A DNA stretch of 64,000 bases from Mytilus galloprovincialis (lineage: Eukaryota; Mollusca; Bivalvia; Mytilida; Mytilidae), in NCBI RefSeq assembly GCF_965363235.1, contig NC_134840.1:61337793-61401792 (forward strand), in the 5' to 3' direction. The stretch's first letter is position 1. Every line of letters begins with the position of its first letter. The position numbers and the translations under genes are program-made. Under the pieces are notes generated by a model. That model had not been told where the DNA came from and ran no database searches. It saw nothing but the letters and a program-made list of their open reading frames with translations. Positions 40,370 through 52,758 of this stretch are shown here, in pieces.

Positions 40370-40777
40370 TTCTGAATACCTTGTACCTTAGTCAAGTTTT
40401 AAGCTATTTTTAAGAATATGTATGATAACTTTTTAATTAGCAGTAATATTTGGGCAAAATAACGGCCTTTTTGCCCCATCTCCTTTGAGAAATCTGACTA
40501 TAAATACCTCATAAATGTTTTCTCAGACTAATATTGTCATCACAAAATTAAAAATGTCAATTCATTGTTATTTGTGGTTACCAACTTTTGTTAATTTTGT
40601 GGATTGCAGCAAACCACAAATTCTAATGTTCAATGAAGCACAAATTTTCTATAGGCTTAAATGCAGACTTTGGCAAAATCATAAAATGAAATAAAAATAT
40701 AAATTTTCCTCAAACCACAAAAGTTGCACCCACAAAAAAAATGAATTTATGGTGCAAAAACATAAATGCAGAAAACT

Positions 40778-41630
40778 CTAGAAAGAACTTGTGAATAAAT
40801 CTTTAAGAGTCACCAGAAAAGCTTCTTTATTTTGTCCATATATAAACTTATAAAGTCCTTTCATTCTTTCCAGATTACTTCCCCTTTTTGTGACACAAAT
40901 AACACTGTCGTCTGCTAAATCAGAAAAATCATGCAAAAGTGCAAAGTCAAAGACATGACAACAGGATTCAGCTGTCATCAAATGCTTGGATAAAACTTGT
41001 AGAAGGAATGTTTGTAGTCTATATACCAGGTATTTAATAGCCAATGAGAAGACTTCTAAACAATGATAGACATTTTCAATAGATTTATCACAGACCAAAA
41101 AGTGACCTGTAACATGACATTTGTCAGTACATTTATACAAGTAATGTACCAAATAACGAAAGGCGTAAAATGTTGTATCTTCTATAACTATTTCTTTTTT
41201 ATTGGCCTCTGAAAATTTCCCATGAAGCATAGCGGTGAACAAAGGTGACGATTCTGATAGTAAGTTTCTACAGCATATTAGTTTCTGGTTTTCAACTAAA
41301 AATACAACTTTGTGTGACACCTCAGCGCCATCAAATTTACATGCCTTAAATTCCTTGCTGATATCCATCTCAAATCCATTTAGACAATCTTCTGATTCAG
41401 GTACAATATCAACTATATCTAGACAATCTTCAGGTTCGTGAACAACATACTCCATTCTAAAACTTTTATCTTCACATTTCATCTGGAAATTGATCATCTT
41501 CCCAAGAAAAACCAAACCCTGAAGTGCTGATTGGTATTTAGGAGTATTAACTTTTTTATTCTGTAGAATATCGAAAATTTTTGTCAAAAAATGCATTTGT
41601 CTGAAGTAGTGTCCATGCATGCCTCTCAAC
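40778..41630 (-). CDS. ARMC5: BTB-domain terminal exon of ARMC5
   Basis: After TTTACAG the frame gives LRGMHGHYFRQMHFL. The BTB fold begins near VSHKVVFLVENQKL and shows the typical LLSESSPLFTAML, FSEANKKEIVIED and FRYLVHYLY segments. A helical extension runs to the stop, as in human ARMC5, where this domain binds CUL3. No domain is missing. Confidence 0.9.
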
Positions 41631-44600
41631 CTGTAAAGTATGAAATTTTCTTAAACAAAATATACAAAATTGTAAAATATTTATAACATAAAAAAATTAA
41701 ATATTAGTTTTTTCAATAAAACTCAAATTGGTGAAAACAAGAAAGATCCTACTTGATACATTGAACGACAGGTACTAAATATTGCTGATTTTTTTTTCTG
41801 GCACTCCAAGCTGTGTCATCAAAATTATTCAATACATGCAAGGACGTATATGTCCTTGATATATGGAAATGAATTAAAATGAAATTATGCTTATTGAAGT
41901 AGCCCTTTGTGTAGTACATTTTTATTACATTTACATGTCAAATTTTCACAAAAAAAGTTTTTTTTTTACAATTATATATAAATATAAGGAACATATATTC
42001 ATGTCTCATGCATGTATTGCTGAGTGTTTGTTTATTCTACATTGACTAGAGGTATAGGAAGTGAGGTGAGATCTCACAAAACATGTTTAACCCCCAACAT
42101 TTTTGCACCTGTCCTAAGTCAGGAGCCTCTGACCTTTGTTATGTCCTGTATGTTTTTTTTTAAATTTTGGTTCATTTGTGTGTTTCAGAGTTGAGTGTAA
42201 CATCCATTTTTGCTGATCTAGTGAACATTTTTGTTTATGGCCAACTGAAGCACATTTCTGGCTGTGTGATTTTTTGCTGTGTTGTAGACTCATCATAAAC
42301 CTGTCACTTTTTTAGCAATATTCAAAACATCGCAATAATTTCTGAATTTAAGTAATTGAAATTAGCAGTACCCTAAAAATCTTACCATAAAATATACAGC
42401 ACATCTACAGCTAACCATTCTCTAATTATGTCTGGATGTCTGTACACCAAACATTCAACTTCACCTCTACCAAAATGGCTGTCTGCCTGGATACACAGAT
42501 CTTGTAATAAAGTCAATCCAACTTGTGCATTAAAATAGGACTTTTCCTCAGTTGATGTCATGGTATTTTTCTCTCTGTCTGCAGCAGATCTTTTCCTTTC
42601 ATTTTTATCACTTGGAATGTTTTCAGAAGTGGAAAGTTTAGTTAGTGTATCAAGAAAAGAAAACTGTGAATTATTTCTGTAGCCATAGTGATCAGATCCT
42701 GATAATTTTCTTCTGTCAGTACATATCTTTACGTTTGATGTTTGAAGGATGCAGTTTTCAGTTTTAGAGAGCTTATTTATTTCATCTTCATATTGGTACA
42801 GGCATAACTTGTAATAAATCAACATAATAAATTTCATTTTCAGTAATTTCTCAAAGCACAGAGGGTTTTTGGCAAGTCTGGAGAGAATTCTGGCTGCTCT
42901 TGGTTGTGGATTATCAACTTTGTGTAAATAATCTAATAAGCAACAGACAGTTTCTATGGTAACCATGTGTTGACTAGGATCATTCATTTGTGATACACGT
43001 GACAACAATATTAATATTTGATTTTCAATTTCTTTAACATGTTTGGACGATCTCAGATCAGCCTCAAATGATACAAGCTTTCTTCTTTTTGAAGGGTTTT
43101 CTACATCAATGTCACTTTCATCATTTGACATCATACTCCTTTTTGTCCCAGTCTCAAAATCCTTTGTATCTGTATGGCTTATACTATCTCCATCTGTCAT
43201 TGGTTCCATAGTTGTCTCCCTTTTTGGCTTCTCTAATGTTTGATTAATTTTATCAACAGTGTGTTTGATTTCATTCATATCTAAAGTTTCTTCCATCTTT
43301 TTTTGTGTAATATTATCTGATAACAGAACATTGCATTGTCTTTTCTCTGATTTGTCATTTCTATCTTTAGAATTCTCATCTTCTATTTCATCATCTTCAG
43401 ATTCGCAACTTGAAAATTCTGCCTCATCTTGGTGAAATGGTACAGGTGATGACTCCATAGGACTTTCACATTTTTCTGGACTTCCACAGGAGTATGGAAT
43501 ACTACAAACCATGCCATAGTTTGGATCTTTATTAACAGTTGAAACAGAAAACCAATTTTCTGGAGTGCTTTCACAAACACTCCATGATGAACAACCAGGG
43601 CTACTAAATGAGAATTTGGAGGGACTTAAAGAATACTGATTAGAATTTGTGGGACTTTCTCCACTACTTTCAGAGTTACTTTTTGGTGAATTATATGAAA
43701 CAGTACTTAGGGGACTATATTGTGATGATTCTGTATCATTCTTCACAAATACCTGTTTACATTTTTCACCTTTGGTATATTGGTCAATGTCCCATGAGGA
43801 ATGTGGAATGTATGATGGACTGTCAATGCTGTAAACAACAGATTTTCGTTCTTTTTCTTTCTTTTCTTCCACCTTGTCTTCCTGACCCATTGTTTTCTTT
43901 TCTTTTACATTTCCCTTACATCTGTAGTCAACCTGATGTGGAAACTGATACAATTTTTTAAACATTTCTTGCTCTTTTAAAATTTCGTCATCCATTTTGT
44001 CTTTACTGATGAAAGTTGGAATCAGATCTTCTGCTTGGCAGACGTCACTTTTAAAATTGGCAACTCTTTGCAAATGACTGACCAGAACTTTAATCAAACC
44101 ATGATCGAGTAAAACTGTAATACCTGAATCGTCATATAGAAAACATTGTAAAGCACTGATGACTTTATCGTGTAGCCTACTGTATTCATCCTTGTTAAGA
44201 CATTCCAAAAATAATTGCAAAATTTCATTGTCACGTATTTTTATTCTGTTGACACCATCTTTACAACATATGCAAAGAATATTTAGCAATGTGGTTTTAT
44301 CAATACTATTATCTACATCATGAAAAATATCGAGAATTGTTTTGATTCCTCCAGCTGATCCCAAGCCAGCTCGAAAATTAGGCAGGTTTGACAGTCTGTT
44401 TATCACTGTAATGGACTGGTTGATTATTGCACTATCACTGTGAAGCATTAGGGACAGTATTTCTGGCAGGGCACCAGAACTAACAATTTGACTGGCAAAA
44501 CCTACAGAACAGCTGGAAAAGAAAATATACTGTTTTTAAATTATTTTCATGGGAAGTATATTTCAAAGCATATTTAGATAGTCACTCACTTTCATTTCTG

Positions 44601-47600
44601 TTAATTGGTGTGTTGATGCAAGTGAGTACCTCTTTTTTTAGAGAAGGTCTTTTATTTATTCGATAGAGGAATCCGACTGATTAAAAACAATAGTTATTGG
44701 ATTTTTTTCTTTATATAATGACTATGTTGTAGCAGATGTATACCAATCTGATGGGGAAAAAAGGATGTTGAACTTTATAATGAGGCAATATATGTGTGCT
44801 ATCTTGTTCATAAAAAAAAAAACTGCACTACAGATGAAGTTTCTGTGTTTAAAAATTTGACAACCACAGGCACTTTTAGAATTCCTAGTGTGAGACGAGA
44901 CATAAAATTTGTAAACAGATATAGGAAGATGTGGTGTGAGTGCCAATGAGACAACTCTCCATCCAAATAACAATTTAAAAAAAGTAAACCATTATAGGTC
45001 AATGTACGGCCTTCAACACGGAGCCTTGGCTCACACCGAACAACAAGCTATAAAGAGCCCCAAAATTACTAGTGTAAAAGCTCTTTTTTAGTAGCTAGTA
45101 CTGTTACTTCATCAGTCTATTGGAACCTTACCTTACACCAGAAATCTCATGAATAGTTCTTAATATAGAAAGCTTAACTTCTTCCTCTGAATCACTGAGG
45201 TGTTTAGCTAGATACCGAACAACATCATCCAATAGAATCTTCTCCATCTGTCTGTTGTTACTAACAAGCAACCTTAAATTCAGATAAAAACACATTTACT
45301 CATTTTTTTTCTTTTTTAAGCAGAATAAAATCTATGTGAATGTAGTTGACTTTGTATATATAATTCAGTCTTTTTTTCTGACATTATATGGACAAAAAAA
45401 CACTAAAAAAAAAGACAGTTTGTTGATAGGACACCATGCCCCACTAGCACATTCAAATTTACATGTTAAGTATAAAGTGCCTTTATAATTGGATCAAAAT
45501 GGAATTTGGCATACCACTTTCAGCACTGATGGCTATATTGTGTTGGCCAATTATTATATATAGTGTCTGACAGGGAGCATTTTTGGCCCTGTCCCATTTC
45601 AAGAGCCTCTGACATCTGACAGACAGACAGACAGCTTATAATATAATATTGAAGTGCTAATGGACAGACATACATGCAGACATACAGACTTATTTCTATA
45701 ATCCTAGTTTGTGGCACACCTAGAAATATATTTATTGTATCCATTATTATACCTTACTGTTCTGCTGTATGTCAGAATATTTTCTTTGGTTTTTGTAGAT
45801 TCTAGTAGTTTTCCAAGGGTTTCTGCAACATCTGCTTTAAGAATGGTTACAATATTTTCCTTTGTTAAAGCCAAGTTTGCCAGGGTCCTGGAACATCTAT
45901 TTTGTATACTCTCGGTCTTTGATTCAGCAAAAACATGTGCTATAAAAGAGAAGTAAAAGGAATTCCATTGCATATTCATTGTAAATAGTTATTTTGAGAA
46001 TAGTCCAAACTTCTGTGAACTGATAGAAACGCAATACTGTAAATTTAGAAATTATTGTGTGAATTTTTTTATTGCAATTTTTAGTTTTGTGATATTGAGA
46101 AAAAAATCTGTTTAATTCATATAAAAAATTTCAAAATGCGAGTTTAAATTATTGCGATTATAACCCTGTCGCATTTTTCGCTATAATAAAAACATCACAT
46201 AATTTCTGAATTTACAGTCCTCAAAAAACAAAACCAGCAGTGTTCTTACTCTAAAGCATACAATGATACATGCCATCTTTTTTTGTATACTCAAAATGGT
46301 ACAATCTTGGGCATTCCAAAACCTTCACTTACAGGTCGAAAAATTACATGTTTTCAATGATTCACCACCAAGAAAAAAAAAATCAAAGTTAAAAAAAATT
46401 GTAGATATTCTGTAGGATTGGCATATATGCTTCAGATTGGTGTTTGTAAACAATAGATATGAGTTTCAAAATATGCACATCATTACCAAGACTTAATTAG
46501 ATATTCTTCTAGTTTGAGTTTCAATTCAAAATGCCATGACAGATGGGGCTTGGCCAAACAATCTCTGGAATTAGTAACTCTAATAAGTGCCAATGGTAAT
46601 ACATGTACAATGTACATAGAGATTAATACATGACCTTTTCCATATCTGCCCAGGTATCATCCCGAGACCCCATATCAGCCTGAGACGAAATATACTATAA
46701 CATCACTACCTCCATATATATTTATCATAACATAGATCCGGTAGATCCTGTAAATTCATGATAAACTAGCATAATTTTAAAAATCTCTATCATTAGATTT
46801 AGTCATGTTTACATATTTTTTTTCAATAACAGCTGGTTCTGTATAAACAGATTTACCACTGGATCCAATACATCTTATTGTTTTTTTCCCGCTGCCAATG
46901 GACTTCATAAAAGTTCCCGTAAAATGTGACATCATAATAAAAAAAACTGACGCCACAATGGAAAAGTAAACAAATGATACCGGAAATAACTTGCATGAGA
47001 AGCAGATATGAGTTTTGTGCACAAGATGCCCCTGATATGGGTTATCAGCCTGGGTGGAAAATTATGGTTGTTTACTTCCGTTCATTACACATATGCAAAA
47101 GCTATCATATCAATGCTAAGTATATGATAAAACTACATATTAAATATCCTTGACTTATCATAAGTCATAATAGACTGATATAATGAAAACTTCAACTGTT
47201 GACACAGCTGCTGGAAACAGCATGTCTGATTTCACCTCTCCACTTTAAGGCAAGACATTTTTTCAATTTAACTTATGCACAATATTTCACATTGGACTAA
47301 ATTTACTTGTTTTACACAATGTTTAAGGTAACCTACTACATCACATACAAGCAAAAATATATGTATATCATCAGATTAATTTCTCAAATCATGCAAATCC
47401 ATACCTATTATTTCTATGCCACTTGATCTTCTTACCTGAATAAGAAAAAAAATACATTACATGTTTTTGCCTTTACAAGAAACATAGAAAGTCAACATCA
47501 TAGTACCACTATCATAGTACCACTTCAAGACCTTTGCTTCTTACCCTTATATACAAATTTTGTAGCATGTTCCTATGAATAATGGTACATGTATGAGAAA

Positions 47601-49418
47601 AAAAACATAAATATGTTTTCTTTTTAGTTCATACATGTATACAGTATTTGAGTGGCTTTTTTTGGTTCTGTGTTTGATTTGTTATATCATTTCTAATATG
47701 GTAATAATTATTAGCTTAAGGCTGTGAATGGCTTTATAAAATATCAGTAATTGTGTTTTAACATGTTTGATGGAGCATTAAGCTGGTGTAGGTGTTCATG
47801 GTATTACAAGTTGTCTATCATATATGTAACACAATTGATGTTCTGGTAGTAATTGCAAATGTATGTAGGTGCTTGTCACTTCTGTGATATCTAGTAACTA
47901 TTTCTTATTATGTAGTACCCAGGTACCAGTATGTATAAAATTGAGAATTGAAACAGGCAATGTGTCAAAGAGAAGACAACACAACCAAAACAACCAGGTA
48001 AGTCAAGTATATAAATCAAGACAAAAATATCATATGGTGTTCATGGTATTTTATGTGTGTTTTTTAGGACTCCTATAATCTTTGTCGAGGGTGGTAAAGG
48101 GTTATTTTCGTGCAACGTGATCGCCGTTTTTTATTTCACGTTCAACGTGTTTTTACTTTTTTATTTGACGTTCAGTCGTGCAAGACGGGTGCCTCGTTCA
48201 ACGTGTTCTGCTTTTTTAATTTTACGTGCATCGTGATTTTCAAAGTCTTATTTTGCGTGCTCGGTATTTTTCAAATAAAATTCAAACACTAGGCAGGGAT
48301 CGTCAAGAAATACTTTTTTAAAAGCCGTAAACCAATTATATCATAAATGTGTATACTAAATCGGGAATATCAAGTAAAACAAATAGTTAATATATACAAG
48401 AAGGCAGTGACTCAGTCACAAAAGGTTCAAATAAAAGTATTTATTTTTCGTGCAACGTTCATTACAGAAATTATTTCACGTTCAATGTGAAATTATGTCT
48501 TATTTCACGTTTTTTTTGTGCAAGGACCCCCCCTTTACCACCCTCTTTGTCTGTAAGGTGGTGAAGACACCAACTGACTGCTCAATACACAGGGGCTCGT
48601 ATCATAGATATTTTCAGGTGGAAATATATATGCAAGTCTACTGGTGTGCATTATACATTGTGTTAATGGCAGACAGGGGTGTGTATCATAGCTATATATA
48701 GATGTATACTAAATTATCCAGGTGGAAATATATGCCAGTTGACTAGTATGCATTATAAATTGTGTTAATAGCAGAAAGGGGCGTGTATCATAGATGTTTT
48801 CGGGTGGAAATAATATATGCCAGTCGACTTGTATACATTGTGTTAATAGCAGACAGGGTTGTGTATCACACAATGTCTCTCAAAGTTATCAATCTCAGTA
48901 TGTCTTTAAGAGTACTGTAGATGTTTTGGGGTGGAAATATATATCAGTCGACTGGTATGTGTTATATATTGTTGGTATGTGTTATATATTGTTAACTAAT
49001 AGCGGTATCATAGATGTTTTGGGTGGAAATATATGCCATACCAGTTGACTGGCATATAATTCAGCTCAAAAAAATCTATGATAGAATTCACGCCCTGTGT
49101 TTTACATGCTTAATATCTGTCATATGAAATAACCCCACTGCACAGAGGGTATTTTACCATATTTCTGGCATCATTGTCCATACATAAATTTCCCAATGTA
49201 CTTAAAATGACATCTACACTCTTGCTATCAGTATCACTTTTCTGTAATATTTGTAAAATCTTCGGGATACCTCCGTTTTTCAACAGATAGCTTATCCCTT
49301 CTTTGGTTTTCAGCACTTTTTTACGGATTTCAACAAGACAGTTGAATGTTTCTTTCTCTGAAGAATTGTCTAGTTTCAAAATGAGTTTCTGAATAGTTTT
49401 TCTTGCTTTTTGGTCCAT
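40778..49418 (-). CDS. ARMC5: ARMC5: armadillo repeat-containing protein 5, 6 exons, 1199 aa
   Basis: Minus-strand exons in order: 49158-49418, 47405-47435, 45753-45939, 45132-45272, 42386-44512 and 40778-41630. They sum to 3600 nt, exactly 1200 codons with the TAG stop. Residues 1 to about 330 are helical armadillo repeats (for example GGIPKILQIL, LSTLGNLCMD, RTLANLALT, GGIKTILDIF). The middle is a Ser/Lys-rich linker with an NLS-like SKRRKL. The end is a BTB domain (about residues 1020-1090). This order, ARM then C-terminal BTB, is diagnostic of ARMC5, which in vertebrates is the CUL3 adaptor that ubiquitinates RPB1. Human ARMC5 is about 935 aa, so the linker is longer here. The start is the first ATG (GGCATGG) after an in-frame TGA that lies beyond the inserted element at 49513. 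Confidence 0.92.
42045..42300 (+). repeat. Old retroelement tail copy in ARMC5 intron 5
   Basis: TTGACTAGAGGTATAGGAAG, CTGTCCTAAGTCAGGAGCC and TTGTTTATGGCCAACTGAAG match the tail family with many substitutions; the terminal CATTCTCAATTTT is lost. Confidence 0.7.
42386..44512 (-). CDS. ARMC5: Large central exon of ARMC5 (ARM end and disordered linker)
   Basis: 2127 nt without a stop. It starts in an armadillo repeat (SSGALPEILSLML). A Lys/Glu block (about 43845-43920) and a Ser/Pro-rich region with many SP sites (about 43400-43800) follow, then an acidic run, an NLS-like SKRRKL, and a second helical ARM-like part (about 42400-43040) that ends at ILW. The donor ATG|GTAAGA lies at 42385. The SP-rich linker suggests regulation by proline-directed kinases; this is inferred. 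Confidence 0.9.
44925..45085 (+). repeat. Mussel dispersed repeat in ARMC5 intron 4
   Basis: AGGAAGATGTGGTGTGAGTG, ATGTACGGCCTTCAACACGG and ACAAGCTATAAAGAGCCCC. It lies about 50 bp beyond exon 4, inside the intron. Confidence 0.8.
46036..46218. mobile_element. 183-bp MITE in ARMC5 intron 2
   Basis: The ends ACTGTAAATTTAGAAATTAT and ATAATTTCTGAATTTACAGT are reverse complements with one mismatch. A partial end of the same family (CGCAATAATTTCTGAATTTA) is at 42331-42351. Confidence 0.75.
47405..47435 (-). CDS. ARMC5: 31-nt microexon of ARMC5
   Basis: It is flanked by TTCTTATTCAG and GTATGG on the minus strand. It encodes VRRSSGIEII plus the first base of an Ala codon. It joins ARNM (exon 1) to AHVFAES (exon 3) and completes an armadillo repeat. 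Without it exons 1 and 3 are out of frame. Confidence 0.8.
47938..47995 (-). repeat. Inverted end of the retroelement tail in ARMC5 intron 1
   Basis: AAATTGAGAATTGAAACAGG and AATGTGTCAAAGAGA are the complement of the tail terminus with several substitutions. Confidence 0.55.
48087..48545. mobile_element. 459-bp TIR element with TTTGTC target duplication
   Basis: The termini GAGGGTGGTAAAGGG and CCCTTTACCACCCTC are perfect 15-bp inverted repeats. Both are flanked by TTTGTC (48081-48086 and 48546-48551), which fits a 6-bp target duplication. The interior repeats CGTTCAACGTG-type palindromes (TTTCACGTTCAACGTG, CGTGCAACGT). No ORF of note. It sits in ARMC5 intron 1. Confidence 0.8.
48585..49060. 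repeat. Degenerate tandem minisatellite, about 5 units of about 100 bp
   Basis: The block GGTGGAAATATAT, CAGT(C/T)GACT, TGTGTTAATAGCAGA and GTATCATAGATGTTTT recurs about five times with indels, within ARMC5 intron 1 close to exon 1. Confidence 0.7.
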
Positions 49419-49503
49419 GCCTATTGTAAAATTGTCAAATAGGGAGGATATTTCATGAGGCAGCAGTTTTTTGTTGATATTCGGTTTTCCGTGGATTATC
49501 TCC

Positions 49504-49512
49504 CTTACCAAG
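49504..49512. repeat. Left target-site duplication of the 3.25-kb foldback
   Basis: CTTACCAAG, repeated exactly at 52759-52767. It lies about 90 bp upstream of the ARMC5 start codon. Confidence 0.85.
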
Positions 49513-52500
49513 GGGAAGGTCTATTAACAGGACAGATAAAACCAGGACAGTTATTTTCGATACGTTTTTATCTGTAACGTTTGTTTTACCCAACATATTG
49601 TTGAAATTTAAATTGTATAATAAAGAACATGGTATTTACTTATATTATTTGTAAAAAAATTAAAAATGAATAATAATTAAGTTAAAAAAATCTGCCAGGA
49701 CAGTTTAATTTTATGAAATAAATGGCTGAAATTGCCGAGAAAAGTTTACTTATAATTGAAATATTTTCTCCAAAACAACTGTCTGGCATTATATTTTTGT
49801 ACAATTATAAAGATTATGAAATATTCATTCTAAAAATCTATGATTTAATATTTTTTTCAGCTTTTAAAGGTAAAAAAAACTGCCAGGACAGTAGCCTTTC
49901 ACGTTGGAAATTTTGTTGAAATTATTTCAAAATACAAATACAAAGTTAAATATCTTCTTCAAAATAAATGTCTGGTAAACAAATGTTAGTTCATTGGAAA
50001 GTTTAGAATATAAGCTTTATGAAAATATAAAATTATATGACTTTTTATGTCATTAACACCCAAAAAATCTGCCAGGACAGTAGCCTACTCCGCTAAATTT
50101 TAAGGAAAAAATGGCTGAAATTGTCGAGAAGAGTTTACCTATAATTGTTATATTTTCTTCAGTACAACTGTCTGGCATACTATTTTTGTATGATTTTAAA
50201 GATTATGGAATAATCTTTCTAAAAACCTATGATTTAATATTTTTTTCGTCTTTTAAAGGTAAAAAAATCTGCCAGGACAGAAGCCTTTTACGTTAGAAAT
50301 TTTGTTGAAATTTGTTCAAAATCAAAATATAAAGTTTAATATCTTCTTTAAAATAAAAGTCTGGTAAACAAATTTTAGTTCATTTAAAAGTTTGAAATAT
50401 AAGCTTTATGAAAATATAGAATAATATGGACATTTATTTCCTTAACGCCAAAAAAAATTGCCAGGACAGTAGCCTACTCCGTTAAATTTCTGAATTAATT
50501 GCAAAAATTAACAACGCAATTATTTTTTTTAAATATAATATTGGAATAGTTTCTTTTTTGCGATTGTCTAAAGTACAATTTTGATACTACCATTAAGTAA
50601 AAGCTAGACCCAATCATAAAATTAAAAAAAAAAAGTGAATAAAAAAATTTGCCAGGACAGTTACTTATTATGTCTCAACTTGTGGACAAATTTGTTTCAA
50701 ATCAAAATCGAAAGTTGAATAGATTATTACTTTATGTTGTTATAATTCGTTGTTAAGTTTTAGCATTAAATTTTGGGAAAAGATAAAAATATTCATTCGA
50801 TAATAGATGAATTTCATAAAAAGTGTCCCATGAGTCGTCCTATAGCTAAATATTTAGTTGGCACGTGCTAAACTTAACGATCTGTTATCGAATCTGTGTA
50901 TTTGTATATTCTGTCACGTCAACCGTAAAGTGAGTGTGTGGTAATGAAGATATTTAGCTTTAATTTTAGGAAAACTAATTGATTTTATATTTAAAGATAA
51001 AATTTAATGCAATAGATTGTGGGATATTCGCAATTGCAAATGCTCTATAATTTTGTTTTTACAAGTTTTTCATGTTGGGTACATGTAGAACAACTAGAAC
51101 TAGTATAGATTATCTCGTGATTTTTTTTTTTTTTTTTTGAAAAAGGTTAACTAGTGTTGTGGAATGTACTGAATTGTGACTGTGCATGGCAAATTTGATT
51201 CATTAGAAAACATGTAAAGGTGTAAATTGCAAAAAGAAGTTAAAAAATGCAACATTTGGAAACTCTTCAGTTTTATGTAAGAGGATAAAAAAGTGACACT
51301 TTCCTGTGCTCTAAACACATTACTTATTAGTGAATAAACACCTTTTGAGTATTTGACACCAATCAGTGACTTTGAAGTTTTTATTACTGTCAAAACATAA
51401 TTCCGATATATATCTTCTGCCTTTGATACAATGAATAGAAATCGAATTAAATCAACAAATAGTGTTTTAATAACCACACCAATATAATTATGTTTTCTAG
51501 AAATATTCACTTTAATGACTATCACGGATAAATTTCAAACTGAAAACTTTGAATAGAATAAAAAAAATCTTTGAGAATTCTTCATTTCTTCCTATGTAAT
51601 AGTACTGTCCTGGCAAATTTGTTTTTAATTTGTAGTTTTATTTTTAATGATTTAGTCCTAATTATCATTTTAAAAAAAGCCAGATAAGTTAATAAATATA
51701 CTATTTTATTTATGATAAAAAATAATGTTTATTTCTGCCATTTATAAAACATGTAGCATATTAGGCTAATGTCCAGCTGATAATTTAAACGGAGTAGGCT
51801 ACTGTCCTGGCAGATTTTTTTGTCGTTAATGAATTAAATGCCCATATCATTTTGTATTTTCTCAAAGCTTATATTCTAAACTTTTAAATGAACTAAAATT
51901 TGTTTACCAGACTTTTATTTTAAAGAAGATATTAAACTTTATATTTTGATTTTGAACAAATTTCAACAAAATTTCTAACGTAAAAGGCTTCTGTCCTGGC
52001 AGATTTTTTTACCTTTAAAAGACGAAAAAAATATTAAATCATAGGTTTTTAGAAAGATTATTCCATAATCTTTAAAATCATACAAAAATAGTATGCCAGA
52101 CAGTTGTACTGAAGAAAATATAACAATTATAGGTAAACTCTTCTCGACAATTTCAGCCATTTTTTTCTTAAAATTTAGCGGAGTAGGCTACTGTCCTGGC
52201 AGATTTTTTGGGTGTTAATGACATAAAAGGTCATATAATTTTATATTTTCATAAAGCTTATATTCTAAACTTTCCAATGAACTAACATTTGTTTACCAGA
52301 CATTTATTTTGAAGAAGATATTTAACTTTGTATTTGTATTTTGAAATAATTTCAACAAAATTTCCAACGTGAAAGGCTACTGTCCTGGCAGTTTTTTTTA
52401 CCTTTAAAAGCTGAAAAAAATATTAAATTATAGATTTTTAGAATGAATATTTCATAATCTTTATAATTGTACAAAAATATAATGCCAGACAGTTGTTTTG

Positions 52501-52758
52501 GAGAAAATATTTCAATTATAAGTAAACTTTTCTCGGCAATTTCAGCCATTTATTTCATAAAATTAAACTGTCCTGGCAGATTTTTTTAACTTAATTATTA
52601 TTCATTTTTAATTTTTTTACAAATAATATAAGTAAATACCATGTTCTTTATTATACAATTTAAATTTCAACAATATGTTGGGTAAAACAAAAGTTACAGA
52701 TAAAAACGTATCGAAAATAACTGTCCTGGTTTTATCTGTCCTCTTTTTAGACCTTCCC
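49513..52758. mobile_element. 3.25-kb foldback element at the 5' end of ARMC5
   Basis: The ends are GGGAAGGTCTATTAACAGG and the complement of GGGAAGGTCTAAAAAGAGG. A 9-bp duplication, CTTACCAAG, flanks both sides (49504-49512 and 52759-52767). The arms (about 49513-50490 and 51780-52758) are nearly identical and in exact mirror register: every matched pair of landmarks sums to 102271, as do the two outer ends, so there are no net indels between the arms. Each arm repeats CTGCCAGGACAG about every 190 bp. The 1.3-kb spacer has no recognised gene. TIR and 9-bp duplication suggest a Mutator-like or hAT-like non-autonomous element; the boundary could shift by one base. Confidence 0.9.

Noticed and set aside
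43649-43961. Plus-strand frames opposite ARMC5 exon 5
   Set aside because: Antisense shadows of the Ser-rich ARMC5 coding sequence.
46777-47022. 81-codon minus-strand frame in an ARMC5 intron
   Set aside because: No domain and no splice context. It overlaps what looks like a decayed dispersed repeat.
49419-49511. N-terminal extension of ARMC5 exon 1 starting at a TTG codon
   Set aside because: No ATG lies between an in-frame TGA beyond the foldback and the ATG at 49418; a TTG start is not expected for this gene. A spliced upstream exon cannot be excluded.
49722-50296. Two similar open frames (65 and 61 codons, starting MAEIAEKSL and MAEIVEKSL) with mirror copies at 51975-52160 and 52352-52549
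   Set aside because: They are the same repeat unit of the foldback arm read four times. The right-arm copies follow from the palindrome. Short, with no domain and no splice context.
51151-51525. 124-codon minus-strand frame in the spacer of the 3.25-kb foldback
   Set aside because: AT-rich composition and no motif that I recognise, in particular no transposase motif. Not strong enough to call a gene without a search.
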